Origin: Chloroflexota bacterium
GTDB taxonomy: Bacteria > Chloroflexota > Dehalococcoidia > Lucifugimonadales > Lucifugimonadaceae
Assembly: GCA_009838175.1 (NCBI GenBank)
Contig: VXSB01000040.1
Location: 1-64,000 of the forward strand
DNA length: 64,000 bases
Reading direction: 5' to 3'
Below the pieces are notes generated by a model. That model saw only the letters and a list, made by a program, of their open reading frames with translations, did not search any database and was not told the DNA's origin. Position 1 is the stretch's first letter. Every line of letters starts with the position of its first letter. This document shows positions 34,970 to 42,658 of the stretch, one piece after another. A program made the position numbers and the translations under genes.

Positions 34970-35974
34970 ATGAATCCCGCATACATCGTCCGAAGATTCG
35001 CCCTTTTCGTACTCACCGTCGCGGTTGTCGTTACCGTTATATTCCTACTCACTCGCCTCGCTCCTGGAGACCCCATCGAGGCCAAAGCCCTCGCCCTTGA
35101 AGCGCAAGCCGGAAACACCGGTGGCGACATCGGTCCCATCGTCGAGGCTTACCGCGAAAAATTCCAACTCGACGGGCCGTTGCACATACAGTACGTGACG
35201 TATCTCACCAACCTGTTGAAAGGTGACCTAGGATACTCCATGACGAACTATCCAGCGACCGTGGTTGACAAGATCTCGGCCGCTATGCCGTGGACTATCG
35301 GCATCGCATTAGTGACCACCGTCCTGGCTATGCTGTTCGGTTCCCTGGTCGGCGCATTGATCGCGTGGCGAAGGTCGTTTGTGCTCGTGCAAGCCACTCT
35401 GCCTGTCTTGATGGTCACCGCCGCAGTACCGTTTTTCCTATTCGGATTGGTGCTCCAGTTCTTCTTGGGTGTGCATTGGAAAGTCCTGCCCACGGCTTTT
35501 GGCGTCGATCCAGGTTTCTTGGTCGGCTGGAACATCGAGACGGTCTGGCAATTGACCAAGCACGCGCTCCTTCCCGCAACCGCAGTCATCGTCGCTAGCA
35601 CCGGACTATGGGGACTCGGGATGCGCGCCATGATGGTCACAACTGCCGGCGAAGATTACATGTTGCTTGCCGACGCCAAAGGCTTAAAGGAACGACGAAT
35701 CTTCCTGGTTTACGCGATCCGTAACGTCCTTTTGCCTCAAACCACCAGCTTTGCCCTCTCCCTCGCCAGCGTTGTAGGCGGGCTTCTGTTGGTCGAAATC
35801 GTCTTCAACTACCCCGGGATAGGTCTGCTGCTCAGGAACGCTATCGGCGAGAGCGACTACTTCATGATCCAAGGCGTGACTCTCATCACCACCTTCGCCG
35901 TCGCATTGGCCCTGTTTATCATGGATCTGATTTATCCCCTGATCGACCCTAGGATTTCATACAGCCGATCATGA
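34970..35974 (+). CDS. Oligopeptide-type ABC permease, DppB-like (system 1)
   Basis: 334 residues, six helices. It opens as DppB (FLLTRLAPGDPIEAKAL, with LDGPLHIQYVTYL). The EAA coupling loop is EDYMLLADAKGLKERRIFLVYAIRN. The PGIG and DPRIS ends are family typical (FNYPGIGLLL, LIDPRISYS). It forms the inner-membrane channel with DppC, whose ATG overlaps its stop (35971-35974). Confidence 0.94.
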   Translation: MNPAYIVRRFALFVLTVAVVVTVIFLLTRLAPGDPIEAKALALEAQAGNTGGDIGPIVEAYREKFQLDGPLHIQYVTYLTNLLKGDLGYSMTNYPATVVDKISAAMPWTIGIALVTTVLAMLFGSLVGALIAWRRSFVLVQATLPVLMVTAAVPFFLFGLVLQFFLGVHWKVLPTAFGVDPGFLVGWNIETVWQLTKHALLPATAVIVASTGLWGLGMRAMMVTTAGEDYMLLADAKGLKERRIFLVYAIRNVLLPQTTSFALSLASVVGGLLLVEIVFNYPGIGLLLRNAIGESDYFMIQGVTLITTFAVALALFIMDLIYPLIDPRISYSRS

Positions 35975-36900
35975 CCGTAGGACCGACAGCCCAACCTGCC
36001 TCCGGCGCAACAGGCGATAGCACGTCAGTCGCATCTGGTGTTGGTTTAGCAACCCGTGCCTATGGTTTCTTCCGATACAACATGAAGATCACGATCGGGC
36101 TGTTTCTAGTCTTGATCGTCGTCGCTTTCGGTTACCTCGGTCCTTTCTTCGTCGATCTCGAAAAGGCTGAAGTCGGTTCAGTTCTCCCGCCCGGTCAAGC
36201 GCCGTCCGCTGAAAACTGGCTCGGTACCGATGCACAGGGGCGCGACATGCTCGCATGGCTCATCGATGCCACACCTGACTCGCTAAGAGTCGGTGTTATG
36301 GCTGGTGCGCTTGGCGTCATGATCGGCGCTTCGGTTGGATTCATCGCCGGCTACTATGGCGGGTGGATAGATACTTTCCTACGAACAATCACCGACATTG
36401 CGATGGCAATACCTGGACTGCTCGTCTTGATCGTCTTGGCGAGCCTTAGGCAGGAGGGTATGACGCTAGAGCTGATGGCGTTTTTGATCGCGTTGTTCTC
36501 ATGGATGGGCGCAGCACGCGTCATCCGGGCCCAAGTGTTGTCCATGAGGGAGCGGCAATACGTCGAAATCGCCAGAATGTCCGGTGAAAAGGGCATCTAC
36601 ATCGTCTTTTTTGAACTTATGCCCAATTTGATGCCATTCCTTCTCGCCGCATTCGTGGGATCGCTCATCGGCGCGATCTTGGCGGCTGTCGGACTAGAGT
36701 TCCTGGGACTCGGCGCCACGAACATCTCCACTCTCGGAAACATCCTCTACTGGCAGAACTTTTACAACGCTGTCATTCGAGGCATGTGGTGGTGGTGGGG
36801 TTCACCCATCGTCATTTTCATCATCCTGTTCGCAGGACTATTCATCGCATCCATCGGACTCGACGAGTGGGCGAACCCGAGATTAAAGGAACGCTCCTAG
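35971..36900 (+). CDS. Oligopeptide-type ABC permease, DppC-like (system 1)
   Basis: 309 residues. N-terminal helix, then LGTDAQGRDMLAW, the hallmark DppC lipid-face segment, and the coupling loop QYVEIARMSGEKGIYIVFFELMPN. The first Gly-containing part differs from the textbook AARALG, as also in the system 3 paralogue. Coupled to dppB (4-bp overlap); the next gene, an enolase-superfamily enzyme, begins 16 bp downstream. Confidence 0.94.
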   Translation: MTVGPTAQPASGATGDSTSVASGVGLATRAYGFFRYNMKITIGLFLVLIVVAFGYLGPFFVDLEKAEVGSVLPPGQAPSAENWLGTDAQGRDMLAWLIDATPDSLRVGVMAGALGVMIGASVGFIAGYYGGWIDTFLRTITDIAMAIPGLLVLIVLASLRQEGMTLELMAFLIALFSWMGAARVIRAQVLSMRERQYVEIARMSGEKGIYIVFFELMPNLMPFLLAAFVGSLIGAILAAVGLEFLGLGATNISTLGNILYWQNFYNAVIRGMWWWWGSPIVIFIILFAGLFIASIGLDEWANPRLKERS

Positions 36901-36916
36901 TCCGTAGGGGCTTCGA

Positions 36917-38059
36917 TTGAAAATCTCCGACATTCGTCTCTCGGTATTCCAACTGCCGACTCAGACGCCGTTCTTCAATCTCGAACTCGAACCTCTCGGC
37001 GATCGCGAAGTTTGGCGATCAGTTCCAACTCGACCACATCCGACCGAGTACCACGTCCTTCACGTAGACACCGACGAAGGGATCGAAGGGGTATCCACCG
37101 TAGGCGACGCGCGCTACACGACCATGAGGTCAATCGATCTCGAACATCTTCGGCACTTGGCGATCGGCGAAGACCCGCTTAACCGCAAGCGCCTCGAATC
37201 GAAAATGCGCACCGCGACGCGCCACATATTCACTATGCCCGGTTGGTATGGCGCGTTCGACAACTGCCTCTGGGACATCGCTGGCAAGGCTGAAAACAAA
37301 CCCGTCTACCAACTCATCGGCGCTACTCGCGACTCCGCCCCCGCCTACTACAACTATCGCGGTGGCGGAACCCTCGAAGCCGCCGTCGAAGACTGCCAAC
37401 ATGCACTTTCCATTGGATTCACTGCCGTCAAAGATCACCTCTCGTGGCCAGTTGCGAAAAATGTTTATTGGTTTGGCGAAATTCGGCGCGCATGCGGAGA
37501 CGACATCGACATCATGCACGACGCCGCGGGTGCCCGTTATGACTTAGAAGATGCCATAAAGGCAGGCAAAGCACTCGAAAACCATGGATATCGTTGGTTT
37601 GAAGAGGCGATTCCTGACAGAGACTTCAACGGTTTGCGAACTCTCTGTGATGAACTCGATATCCCGGTGATGGCCCTTGAAACTCTGATGCATGAGCCTG
37701 AAATATCCAAGATATGGCTGGAACAAGGTGCGTGCGATCTAGTCAGAGCACACGCCCGGGATGGCACTACAGCCCTGCTGGATCTCGCCAAACACGCCGC
37801 GGATCGGGGCAAAAACGTAGAACTCAACGGACCGGGCGGACTTTTCGGGCTTGTTCATACGCATATGACTTGCGCGATAGCGAACACTTCCTACTACGAA
37901 TATTTCCCCGGCGGCTCACGCGATGAACTGGGTCGCGAGATCGGTCTGCTCAATCCGCCGGTCCCGCGGGATGGCAAGGTGATGCCGCCAAACCGGCCGG
38001 GATGGGGTGCTGTATGGGACTGGCAGTATTTCAACTCGGTGCGGGTTGCGGAACTCTAA
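36917..38059 (+). CDS. Enolase-superfamily dehydratase/racemase (mandelate racemase-MLE group)
   Basis: 380 residues, two-domain capping plus barrel enzyme. Metal and catalytic strands are visible: FTAVKDHLSW (barrel Lys), IDIMHDAAGARYDL (first Asp ligand), RWFEEAIPDRD (Glu ligand) and VMALET (Glu). The start is a TTG with GGGG 6 nt upstream. It follows the permease pair by 16 bp, so it is almost certainly part of the transport operon. This suggests the imported substrate is a sugar acid or similar alpha-hydroxy acid dehydrated after uptake. Exact substrate not readable. Confidence 0.88.
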   Translation: MKISDIRLSVFQLPTQTPFFNLELEPLGDREVWRSVPTRPHPTEYHVLHVDTDEGIEGVSTVGDARYTTMRSIDLEHLRHLAIGEDPLNRKRLESKMRTATRHIFTMPGWYGAFDNCLWDIAGKAENKPVYQLIGATRDSAPAYYNYRGGGTLEAAVEDCQHALSIGFTAVKDHLSWPVAKNVYWFGEIRRACGDDIDIMHDAAGARYDLEDAIKAGKALENHGYRWFEEAIPDRDFNGLRTLCDELDIPVMALETLMHEPEISKIWLEQGACDLVRAHARDGTTALLDLAKHAADRGKNVELNGPGGLFGLVHTHMTCAIANTSYYEYFPGGSRDELGREIGLLNPPVPRDGKVMPPNRPGWGAVWDWQYFNSVRVAEL

Positions 38060-38119
38060 TCCTTGCAGCGCATCAAGGCTGAGCGTGATGTGGGGGTGAG
38101 TGATTCGAGGAGTTAGAAG

Positions 38120-38187
38120 TTGCCGCCAAATTGCCGCTCTTGCCGCTAAATTGCCGGAAGTTGCCGCTATATTGCCGCTCAGCGGCA
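38120..38187 (+). repeat. Array of six TTGCCG units at about 10.4-bp spacing
   Basis: TTGCCG begins at 38120, 38131, 38140, 38151, 38161 and 38172, giving intervals of 11, 9, 11, 10 and 11 bp. The last unit forms a palindrome TGCCGCT-C-AGCGGCA (38173-38187). A further inverted copy, GCCGCT-GG-AGCGGC, lies at 38328-38341. Spacing equals one DNA helical turn, so the units would lie on one face of the helix. Confidence 0.7.
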
Positions 38188-38194
38188 GGATCAA

Positions 38195-38335
38195 GGCAGT
38201 GGTGTTTTCTGGTGTTATTCGGGGTGTGGTGCGGGGGATGAGGCGGGTGTCGGCGTTTGAGGTTTGAGGGATGGTGGTTTTCGTAAGATTTGGGAGTTTG
38301 GTTGGAAGGGGAATTTAGAACAAACTAGCCGCTGG
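38195..38335 (+). other. G/T-rich non-coding segment upstream of transporter system 2
   Basis: Part of the only gene-free stretch above 300 bases in the window (38060-38575). The plus strand is strongly G and T rich, with runs GGGG, GGGGG and GGG at 38220-38250. I find no credible reading frame here and no tRNA-like structure. Function unknown. Confidence 0.5.
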
Positions 38336-38360
38336 AGCGGCAAAACTCCGGCATGATTAG

Positions 38361-38380
38361 TTTTTGAACAAGTTCAAAAA
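38361..38380. promoter_or_regulatory. 20-bp perfect palindrome, operator-like
   Basis: TTTTTGAAC-AA-GTTCAAAAA, 9-bp arms with a 2-bp centre, about 70 bp before the candidate -10 box at 38453 and about 200 bp before the start codon of binding protein gene 3. A 2-nt loop is too tight for an RNA hairpin, so a dimeric regulator binding site is the simpler reading. Confidence 0.5.
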
Positions 38381-38449
38381 ATGGCGGAAGCGCATCTACC
38401 TCTGTTAAGAGAAAATCCGTCGCCGGTTAGCACCACACCCTATGAGTTG

Positions 38450-38458
38450 TGGTATACA
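38450..38458 (+). promoter_or_regulatory. Possible extended -10 promoter for transporter system 2
   Basis: TG-G-TATACA with no good -35. Transcription would start near 38465, giving a leader of about 110 nt to the ATG at 38576. Confidence 0.35.
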
Positions 38459-38575
38459 TTCCTTCACGTCACGGCACATTTATCGAGGTCGCCGGGGTTA
38501 TTGTTTGATGCCGCGAATCGCGAATACACCGTGCCGAGTCCGATCATCTGCTCCAATCCTTTAAGGAGGGTAAGC

Positions 38576-40612
38576 ATGAAGTTTTTAGGTAAGAGACCGC
38601 GATGGGCCGCTCTCATCCTGTTGCCCGTCTTGCTGGCGGTGCCACTCGTCATTGCGTGTGGCGAAACTGTCACCGAGACGGTCATCCAGACTGTCGTCGT
38701 TGAGAAAGAGGTCGTCGTCGAGAAGGAAGTAGCTGGAGAGACCGTAGTCCAGACTGTCGTCGTTGAGAAGGAAGTAATGGTCGAGGGTGAACGAGTAGTC
38801 GAGACTGTCGTGGTCGAACGCGAAGTTCCGGTTGAGGTTGTCCAAACGGTCGTCGTCGAGAAGGAAATCGTCGTCCAGAAAGAAGGGGAGACTGTAGTCC
38901 AGACCGTGGTTGTTGAGAAGGAGGTCGAGGTTGAGGTGCCGGTCGTCCAGACCGTCATCGTCGAGAAAGAGGCGGCGGCTCCATCAGGCGAACTAGTCAC
39001 CGGCAATCCGCAAGGCACCATGATCATCGCCGAAGGCGGTGTTGGTGTTCCCGTCGGTTATCCCGAGCAGTGCGTCCCCGGTTGCGGTAACCAGAAGTTC
39101 CGCATGGGCGCGTATGAAACGCTCCTATGGCTAGACTCGAGCGCTAACGCAGTTTCAAGACTCGCCACGGACTGGACTGTCGCAGATGACCAGTCTTGGG
39201 TCGACTTCGACATCCGTCGCGGCGTGCAGTTCCACAACGGCTACGGCGAAATGACGGCCGAAGACGTTGCGTGGAGCTTCAACAACGCCAACCCGAACAC
39301 CAACCCCGACTCCCGTCATGACCAGGCCGGTGACTTCCGCGCCATGGCAACAGAGTTCGAGGTCATCGACCCCAGCAAGGTTCGCATGCACGTCAACATT
39401 TGGGAAGTCGGTGTGTTGCGGCGCAACCTTAGCCCCTACTGGCAGAGCATGGGTGTGCACAGCAAGAAGGTGTTCGACGAGTTCGGACCTGCTGGCATGG
39501 TCGACGTCTTCGTCGGCACTGGCCCATTCGTTTTCGAGACTTGGTCGTCCGACGACCGCGCGGTGTTGAATGCCCAAAGCTCGCACTGGCGCAAGGTTCC
39601 GGAGATGGCCCGCGTCGAAATCCTCGCCGTTCCTGAAGCGGCCGTCCGAAAGACGATGCTGGAGACCGGGCAAGCGCACGCTGCGAACATCGCCTTAAAG
39701 GATGTTCCCGGACTCGTGGAAGCAGGTTTCGCGGCTAACCCGACAGCGGCCCGTATGAATGGCCTCTACTTTGGCGGAAACTACTGGCAGACCCATCACT
39801 TCACCGAGGGTACCGAGCTAGATCGACCGGGTTACGACACGTCGCTGCCTTGGGTAGGCGAGTATGGCAACGAAGAGTCGATGCAATCAGCGATCAACGT
39901 TCGACAAGCCTTGGCTGCCGCCGTCGACCGCGAAGGCATCAATGCCGCTATCCTCAACGGCCTCGGTTACGTGAACCACATCACCAACCTCTCGGTCAAC
40001 TCGCAGACTTGGGCTGAAAACGCCGAGTCTCATGGCTGGGCTTACAACTTCGATCGCGAAGAGGCGAAACGGTTGATGAACGAGGCAGGATGGGGCGACG
40101 GATTCGAGGTAACGATCTGGACCGGTGTCGGAACGCACCAAGAGATCGTCGAGGCGATCGCCGCAGAATGGTTGGCCACCCTTAACGTTAGGGTCAGCCT
40201 CGACCATTCGCCGTACTCAGAGCACCGACCAAACCTGGTCAACCTGTCGTTCAACCAGATCCAGTACCGGACCTGTGGTGACAGCTTCTCGGCTTTGAGC
40301 GTGGACTTGCCGAAGTCTAACGAGACGACATCGCACAAGATCGGCGGCACGATTTGCGCCGCTAGCATCTTGCCGCGATGGGATGAGATCTTCGACCAGA
40401 TGACGAAGGAGCTCGACCGTCGCAAGCGAACCGAACTCGCGATCGAGCACTTCGACTACGCGCGTGAGGTCTCCATCAACGTTGGCGTGAACGAACAACC
40501 TGCGTTCAACACCTTCGATGGCTCGAAGATTCTTGATTGGCCGATCCCGCCGCAGATGTGTATCGGTGGTTGTGGTTGGTTCAACCTTGAAGAAGTTGAC
40601 TGGCAGCCGTAA
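38576..40612 (+). CDS. Peptide-type ABC transporter binding lipoprotein, family 5 (system 2)
   Basis: 678 residues. The true start is the ATG at 38576, which has AAGGAGGG 5 nt before it; an upstream frame from 38381 is non-genic. Lipobox VIACGE, then a very long Val/Glu/Lys stalk (about residues 30-130), then the family-5 binding domain (MGAYETLLWL, GVQFHNGYGEMTAEDVAWSF). It is less like the system 1 and 3 binding proteins and ends with Cys-rich QMCIGGCGW. It feeds the permeases at 40728-42605. Confidence 0.93.
   Translation: MKFLGKRPRWAALILLPVLLAVPLVIACGETVTETVIQTVVVEKEVVVEKEVAGETVVQTVVVEKEVMVEGERVVETVVVEREVPVEVVQTVVVEKEIVVQKEGETVVQTVVVEKEVEVEVPVVQTVIVEKEAAAPSGELVTGNPQGTMIIAEGGVGVPVGYPEQCVPGCGNQKFRMGAYETLLWLDSSANAVSRLATDWTVADDQSWVDFDIRRGVQFHNGYGEMTAEDVAWSFNNANPNTNPDSRHDQAGDFRAMATEFEVIDPSKVRMHVNIWEVGVLRRNLSPYWQSMGVHSKKVFDEFGPAGMVDVFVGTGPFVFETWSSDDRAVLNAQSSHWRKVPEMARVEILAVPEAAVRKTMLETGQAHAANIALKDVPGLVEAGFAANPTAARMNGLYFGGNYWQTHHFTEGTELDRPGYDTSLPWVGEYGNEESMQSAINVRQALAAAVDREGINAAILNGLGYVNHITNLSVNSQTWAENAESHGWAYNFDREEAKRLMNEAGWGDGFEVTIWTGVGTHQEIVEAIAAEWLATLNVRVSLDHSPYSEHRPNLVNLSFNQIQYRTCGDSFSALSVDLPKSNETTSHKIGGTICAASILPRWDEIFDQMTKELDRRKRTELAIEHFDYAREVSINVGVNEQPAFNTFDGSKILDWPIPPQMCIGGCGWFNLEEVDWQP
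38660..38980 (+). repeat. Stalk-coding repeat of binding protein of system 2
   Basis: Codes about 105 residues dominated by TVVVEKEV-type units (VVQTVVVEKEV recurs at least four times). It is the longest of the four stalks in the window. The antisense strand reads as an open Thr/Ser-rich frame because of the repeat. Confidence 0.75.
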
Positions 40613-40635
40613 GAACCGTCGACAAACGATGAGCG

Positions 40636-40705
40636 CCGAACCTCACTGGTTCGGTGCTTAACCTCAGCACCCGCGCCCTCGCCGCCCAAGCGAGGGCGCG
40701 GGTGC
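40636..40705 (+). terminator. Two hairpins between binding protein and permease genes of system 2
   Basis: First CCGAACC-TCACT-GGTTCGG (40636-40654). Then a 16-bp perfect stem, 40667-40682 with 40690-40705, loop of 7 nt. They lie in the 115-bp gap between the binding protein stop and dppB. No T-run follows, which fits partial termination or 3'-end stabilisation so that binding protein is made in excess over the membrane part. Confidence 0.65.
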
Positions 40706-40727
40706 GAGTATCTGAATCTATTGACCG

Positions 40728-41663
40728 ATGCGTAGTTTCCTAGCCCGCCGAGTGTTGTATGGGATCATCGCGATTCTTGGCGCGTTGCTAGTGATATTTG
40801 TGCTTTCGCGACTCTCAGGCGATCCACTAGACCTGTACTTGGACGAATATGGTGGAGCGCTCGCCGAGGAAACGCGCGATCGATTCCGAAAAGAACTCGC
40901 GCTCGACCAACCCGTCGTATTCCAATATGTCATCTGGGTCGGCCGATATCTCCGAGGCCAATACGGCGACAGCCTAATCCACCAACGCCCGGTCATCACA
41001 GTCGTCCAAGAACGGTTCTGGACATCGATCCAACTTGGCGTAATCGCCTGGACTTTCGGAACCATCTTAGGCGTGCCGTTAGGGATAGTGTCCGCCGTGC
41101 AACGAGGTCGCCCCCTTGACTACCTCGCCAGAGGCATAGCGTTGATCGGACAGGCCGCTCCCGTCTTTTGGGTTGGGATAATGGCGATCCTTATTTTCTC
41201 CGGTGAACTGGAATGGTTGCCTTCGGGAACACGAGGCGACGGTTTCGCTGTGAGAAACTACATCCTGCCCTCAATCGTCCTAGGATGGCTACCAGCGGCC
41301 GCGTACCTCCGGCTCACGCGATCATCGATGTTGGAGGTCCTTGAATCCGAATATGTCAAGTTCGCCCGCGCAAAGGGGGTCGACTCGGGCTTTGTTATCT
41401 GGAAACACGCTTTCCGCAATGCGGTGATTCCGCCACTGACCCTTTCGGGATTGATATTGATTGGGTTCATCAATGGCACCACGGTTATTGAAACGGTGTT
41501 TTCGTGGCCTGGACTGGGACGCGTCGCTGTACAGGCTGTGCAAGGCAATGATTTTCCCCTCATATCTGCCATCACGTTCCTCACTGTCGTCCTATACGTC
41601 GTCGTCGTGCTGACGATGGATGTTCTTTACGCAATATTGGATCCGAGGATCCGATATGCATAG
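40728..41663 (+). CDS. Oligopeptide-type ABC permease, DppB-like (system 2)
   Basis: 311 residues. Canonical DppB: FVLSRLSGDPLDLYL, LALDQPVVFQYVIWVGRYLRGQYGDS, coupling loop SEYVKFARAKGVDSGFVIWKHAFRN, VETVFSWPGLG-type segment (IETVFSWPGLGRVAVQAVQ) and a DPRIRY end. Closer to textbook DppB than the system 1 and 3 versions. The next gene begins 9 bp after its stop. Confidence 0.95.
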   Translation: MRSFLARRVLYGIIAILGALLVIFVLSRLSGDPLDLYLDEYGGALAEETRDRFRKELALDQPVVFQYVIWVGRYLRGQYGDSLIHQRPVITVVQERFWTSIQLGVIAWTFGTILGVPLGIVSAVQRGRPLDYLARGIALIGQAAPVFWVGIMAILIFSGELEWLPSGTRGDGFAVRNYILPSIVLGWLPAAAYLRLTRSSMLEVLESEYVKFARAKGVDSGFVIWKHAFRNAVIPPLTLSGLILIGFINGTTVIETVFSWPGLGRVAVQAVQGNDFPLISAITFLTVVLYVVVVLTMDVLYAILDPRIRYA

Positions 41664-41672
41664 CCATTTGAG

Positions 41673-42605
41673 ATGACGACCGAATCGCGACAACAAACAA
41701 TCAGCGACGCCGCGGCGGCGCCGACGGCCGCTGGTCGGCACCACACGCTGGGTTGGATCGGATACGGTTTCTACATCCTGCGACGCTGGCCGATCATCCC
41801 GGCATTGATCATAATCACCCTGTTGATTTGCGCAGTGTTTGCGCATCAGGTTGCGCCGCACGATCCATATGTCAACAATCTTCTCGACCGCAATACCGCT
41901 CCGTTGGCGACCGGCCAGTCGGGTCAGTTTTACTTATTGGGCAGTGATTTCATCGGGCGTGATTTGCTCAGTCGGATCATTCATGGGGCTCGAATATCGG
42001 CGATGGTGGTCGTGGTCTCTATCACCGTCGGCGTCAGCGTCGGCACAACTTGCGGTCTGCTCGCAGGATACTTCGGCAGGCATATCGACGAGATCATCAT
42101 GCGCATCGTCGATGTCTGGGCAGCTTTGCCCTTCATCATGCTCGCGTTGATCGTCGTGAGCATCTTTGGTCAAGACCTTAGGATTCTCATCGCCCTCTTG
42201 GCGCTTATCTCATGGCCCGGCGCGGTACGTCTTGTCAGGGCCCAAACTTTGAGCTTGCGCGAATCCGACTATGTTCAGTTCGCCCGCGTGGCAGGCGCGT
42301 CGTCAACCCGCATCCTGCTTCGCCACATTCTCCCCGGAGTGATCAATATCGTCGTCGTCAGCGCCACTCTTGGCGTCGGCGGCATTATCCTGACCGAAGC
42401 GACGCTGAGCTATCTGGCCGTGGGTATTCCACCACCTACGCCAGCATGGGGCGCGATGGTCGCCAACGGGCGGGAATACATAGGAGACGCTTGGTGGCTC
42501 TCCGCGATCCCGGGCATGGCAATATTCCTCGTCGTAATGGCGGGAAACTTCCTAGGCGACTGGATGCGGGATCGGTGGGACCCGAATTTGCGGCAGTTGG
42601 ATTAG
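41673..42605 (+). CDS. Oligopeptide-type ABC permease, DppC-like (system 2)
   Basis: 310 residues. LLGSDFIGRDLLSRIIHGARIS, the DppC N-terminal signature, then six helices with coupling loop SDYVQFARVAGASSTRILLRHILPG and the end AWGAMVANGREYIGDAWW. Intact and canonical. It is followed after 53 bp by the unusual double permease. Confidence 0.95.
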   Translation: MTTESRQQTISDAAAAPTAAGRHHTLGWIGYGFYILRRWPIIPALIIITLLICAVFAHQVAPHDPYVNNLLDRNTAPLATGQSGQFYLLGSDFIGRDLLSRIIHGARISAMVVVVSITVGVSVGTTCGLLAGYFGRHIDEIIMRIVDVWAALPFIMLALIVVSIFGQDLRILIALLALISWPGAVRLVRAQTLSLRESDYVQFARVAGASSTRILLRHILPGVINIVVVSATLGVGGIILTEATLSYLAVGIPPPTPAWGAMVANGREYIGDAWWLSAIPGMAIFLVVMAGNFLGDWMRDRWDPNLRQLD

Positions 42606-42658
42606 TCTGTTTCGACAAACGTCCTGACGATGAAAAACATTTGAGATTCGTTCGGATC

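Noticed and set aside
38120..38187. CRISPR array
   Set aside because: Units are only 6-8 bp with no unique spacers of 25-40 bp and no cas genes anywhere in the window.
37916..38194. 92-residue minus-strand frame across the TTGCCG array
   Set aside because: It mostly overlaps the enolase-superfamily gene and its N-terminus is just the repeat translated (GNIAAT, GNLAAR); no ribosome site.
38219..38280. G-quadruplex in the G/T-rich segment
   Set aside because: Only three close G-runs; the fourth is about 20 nt away, too weak to claim.
38464..39027. Thr/Ser-rich frame on the minus strand that looks like a mucin-type protein
   Set aside because: Antisense shadow of the Val/Glu stalk repeat of the system 2 binding protein.
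42212..42658. N-terminal 149-residue extension of the fused permease
   Set aside because: Overlaps dppC in another frame and is Arg-rich without structure; family similarity starts after the ATG at 42659.
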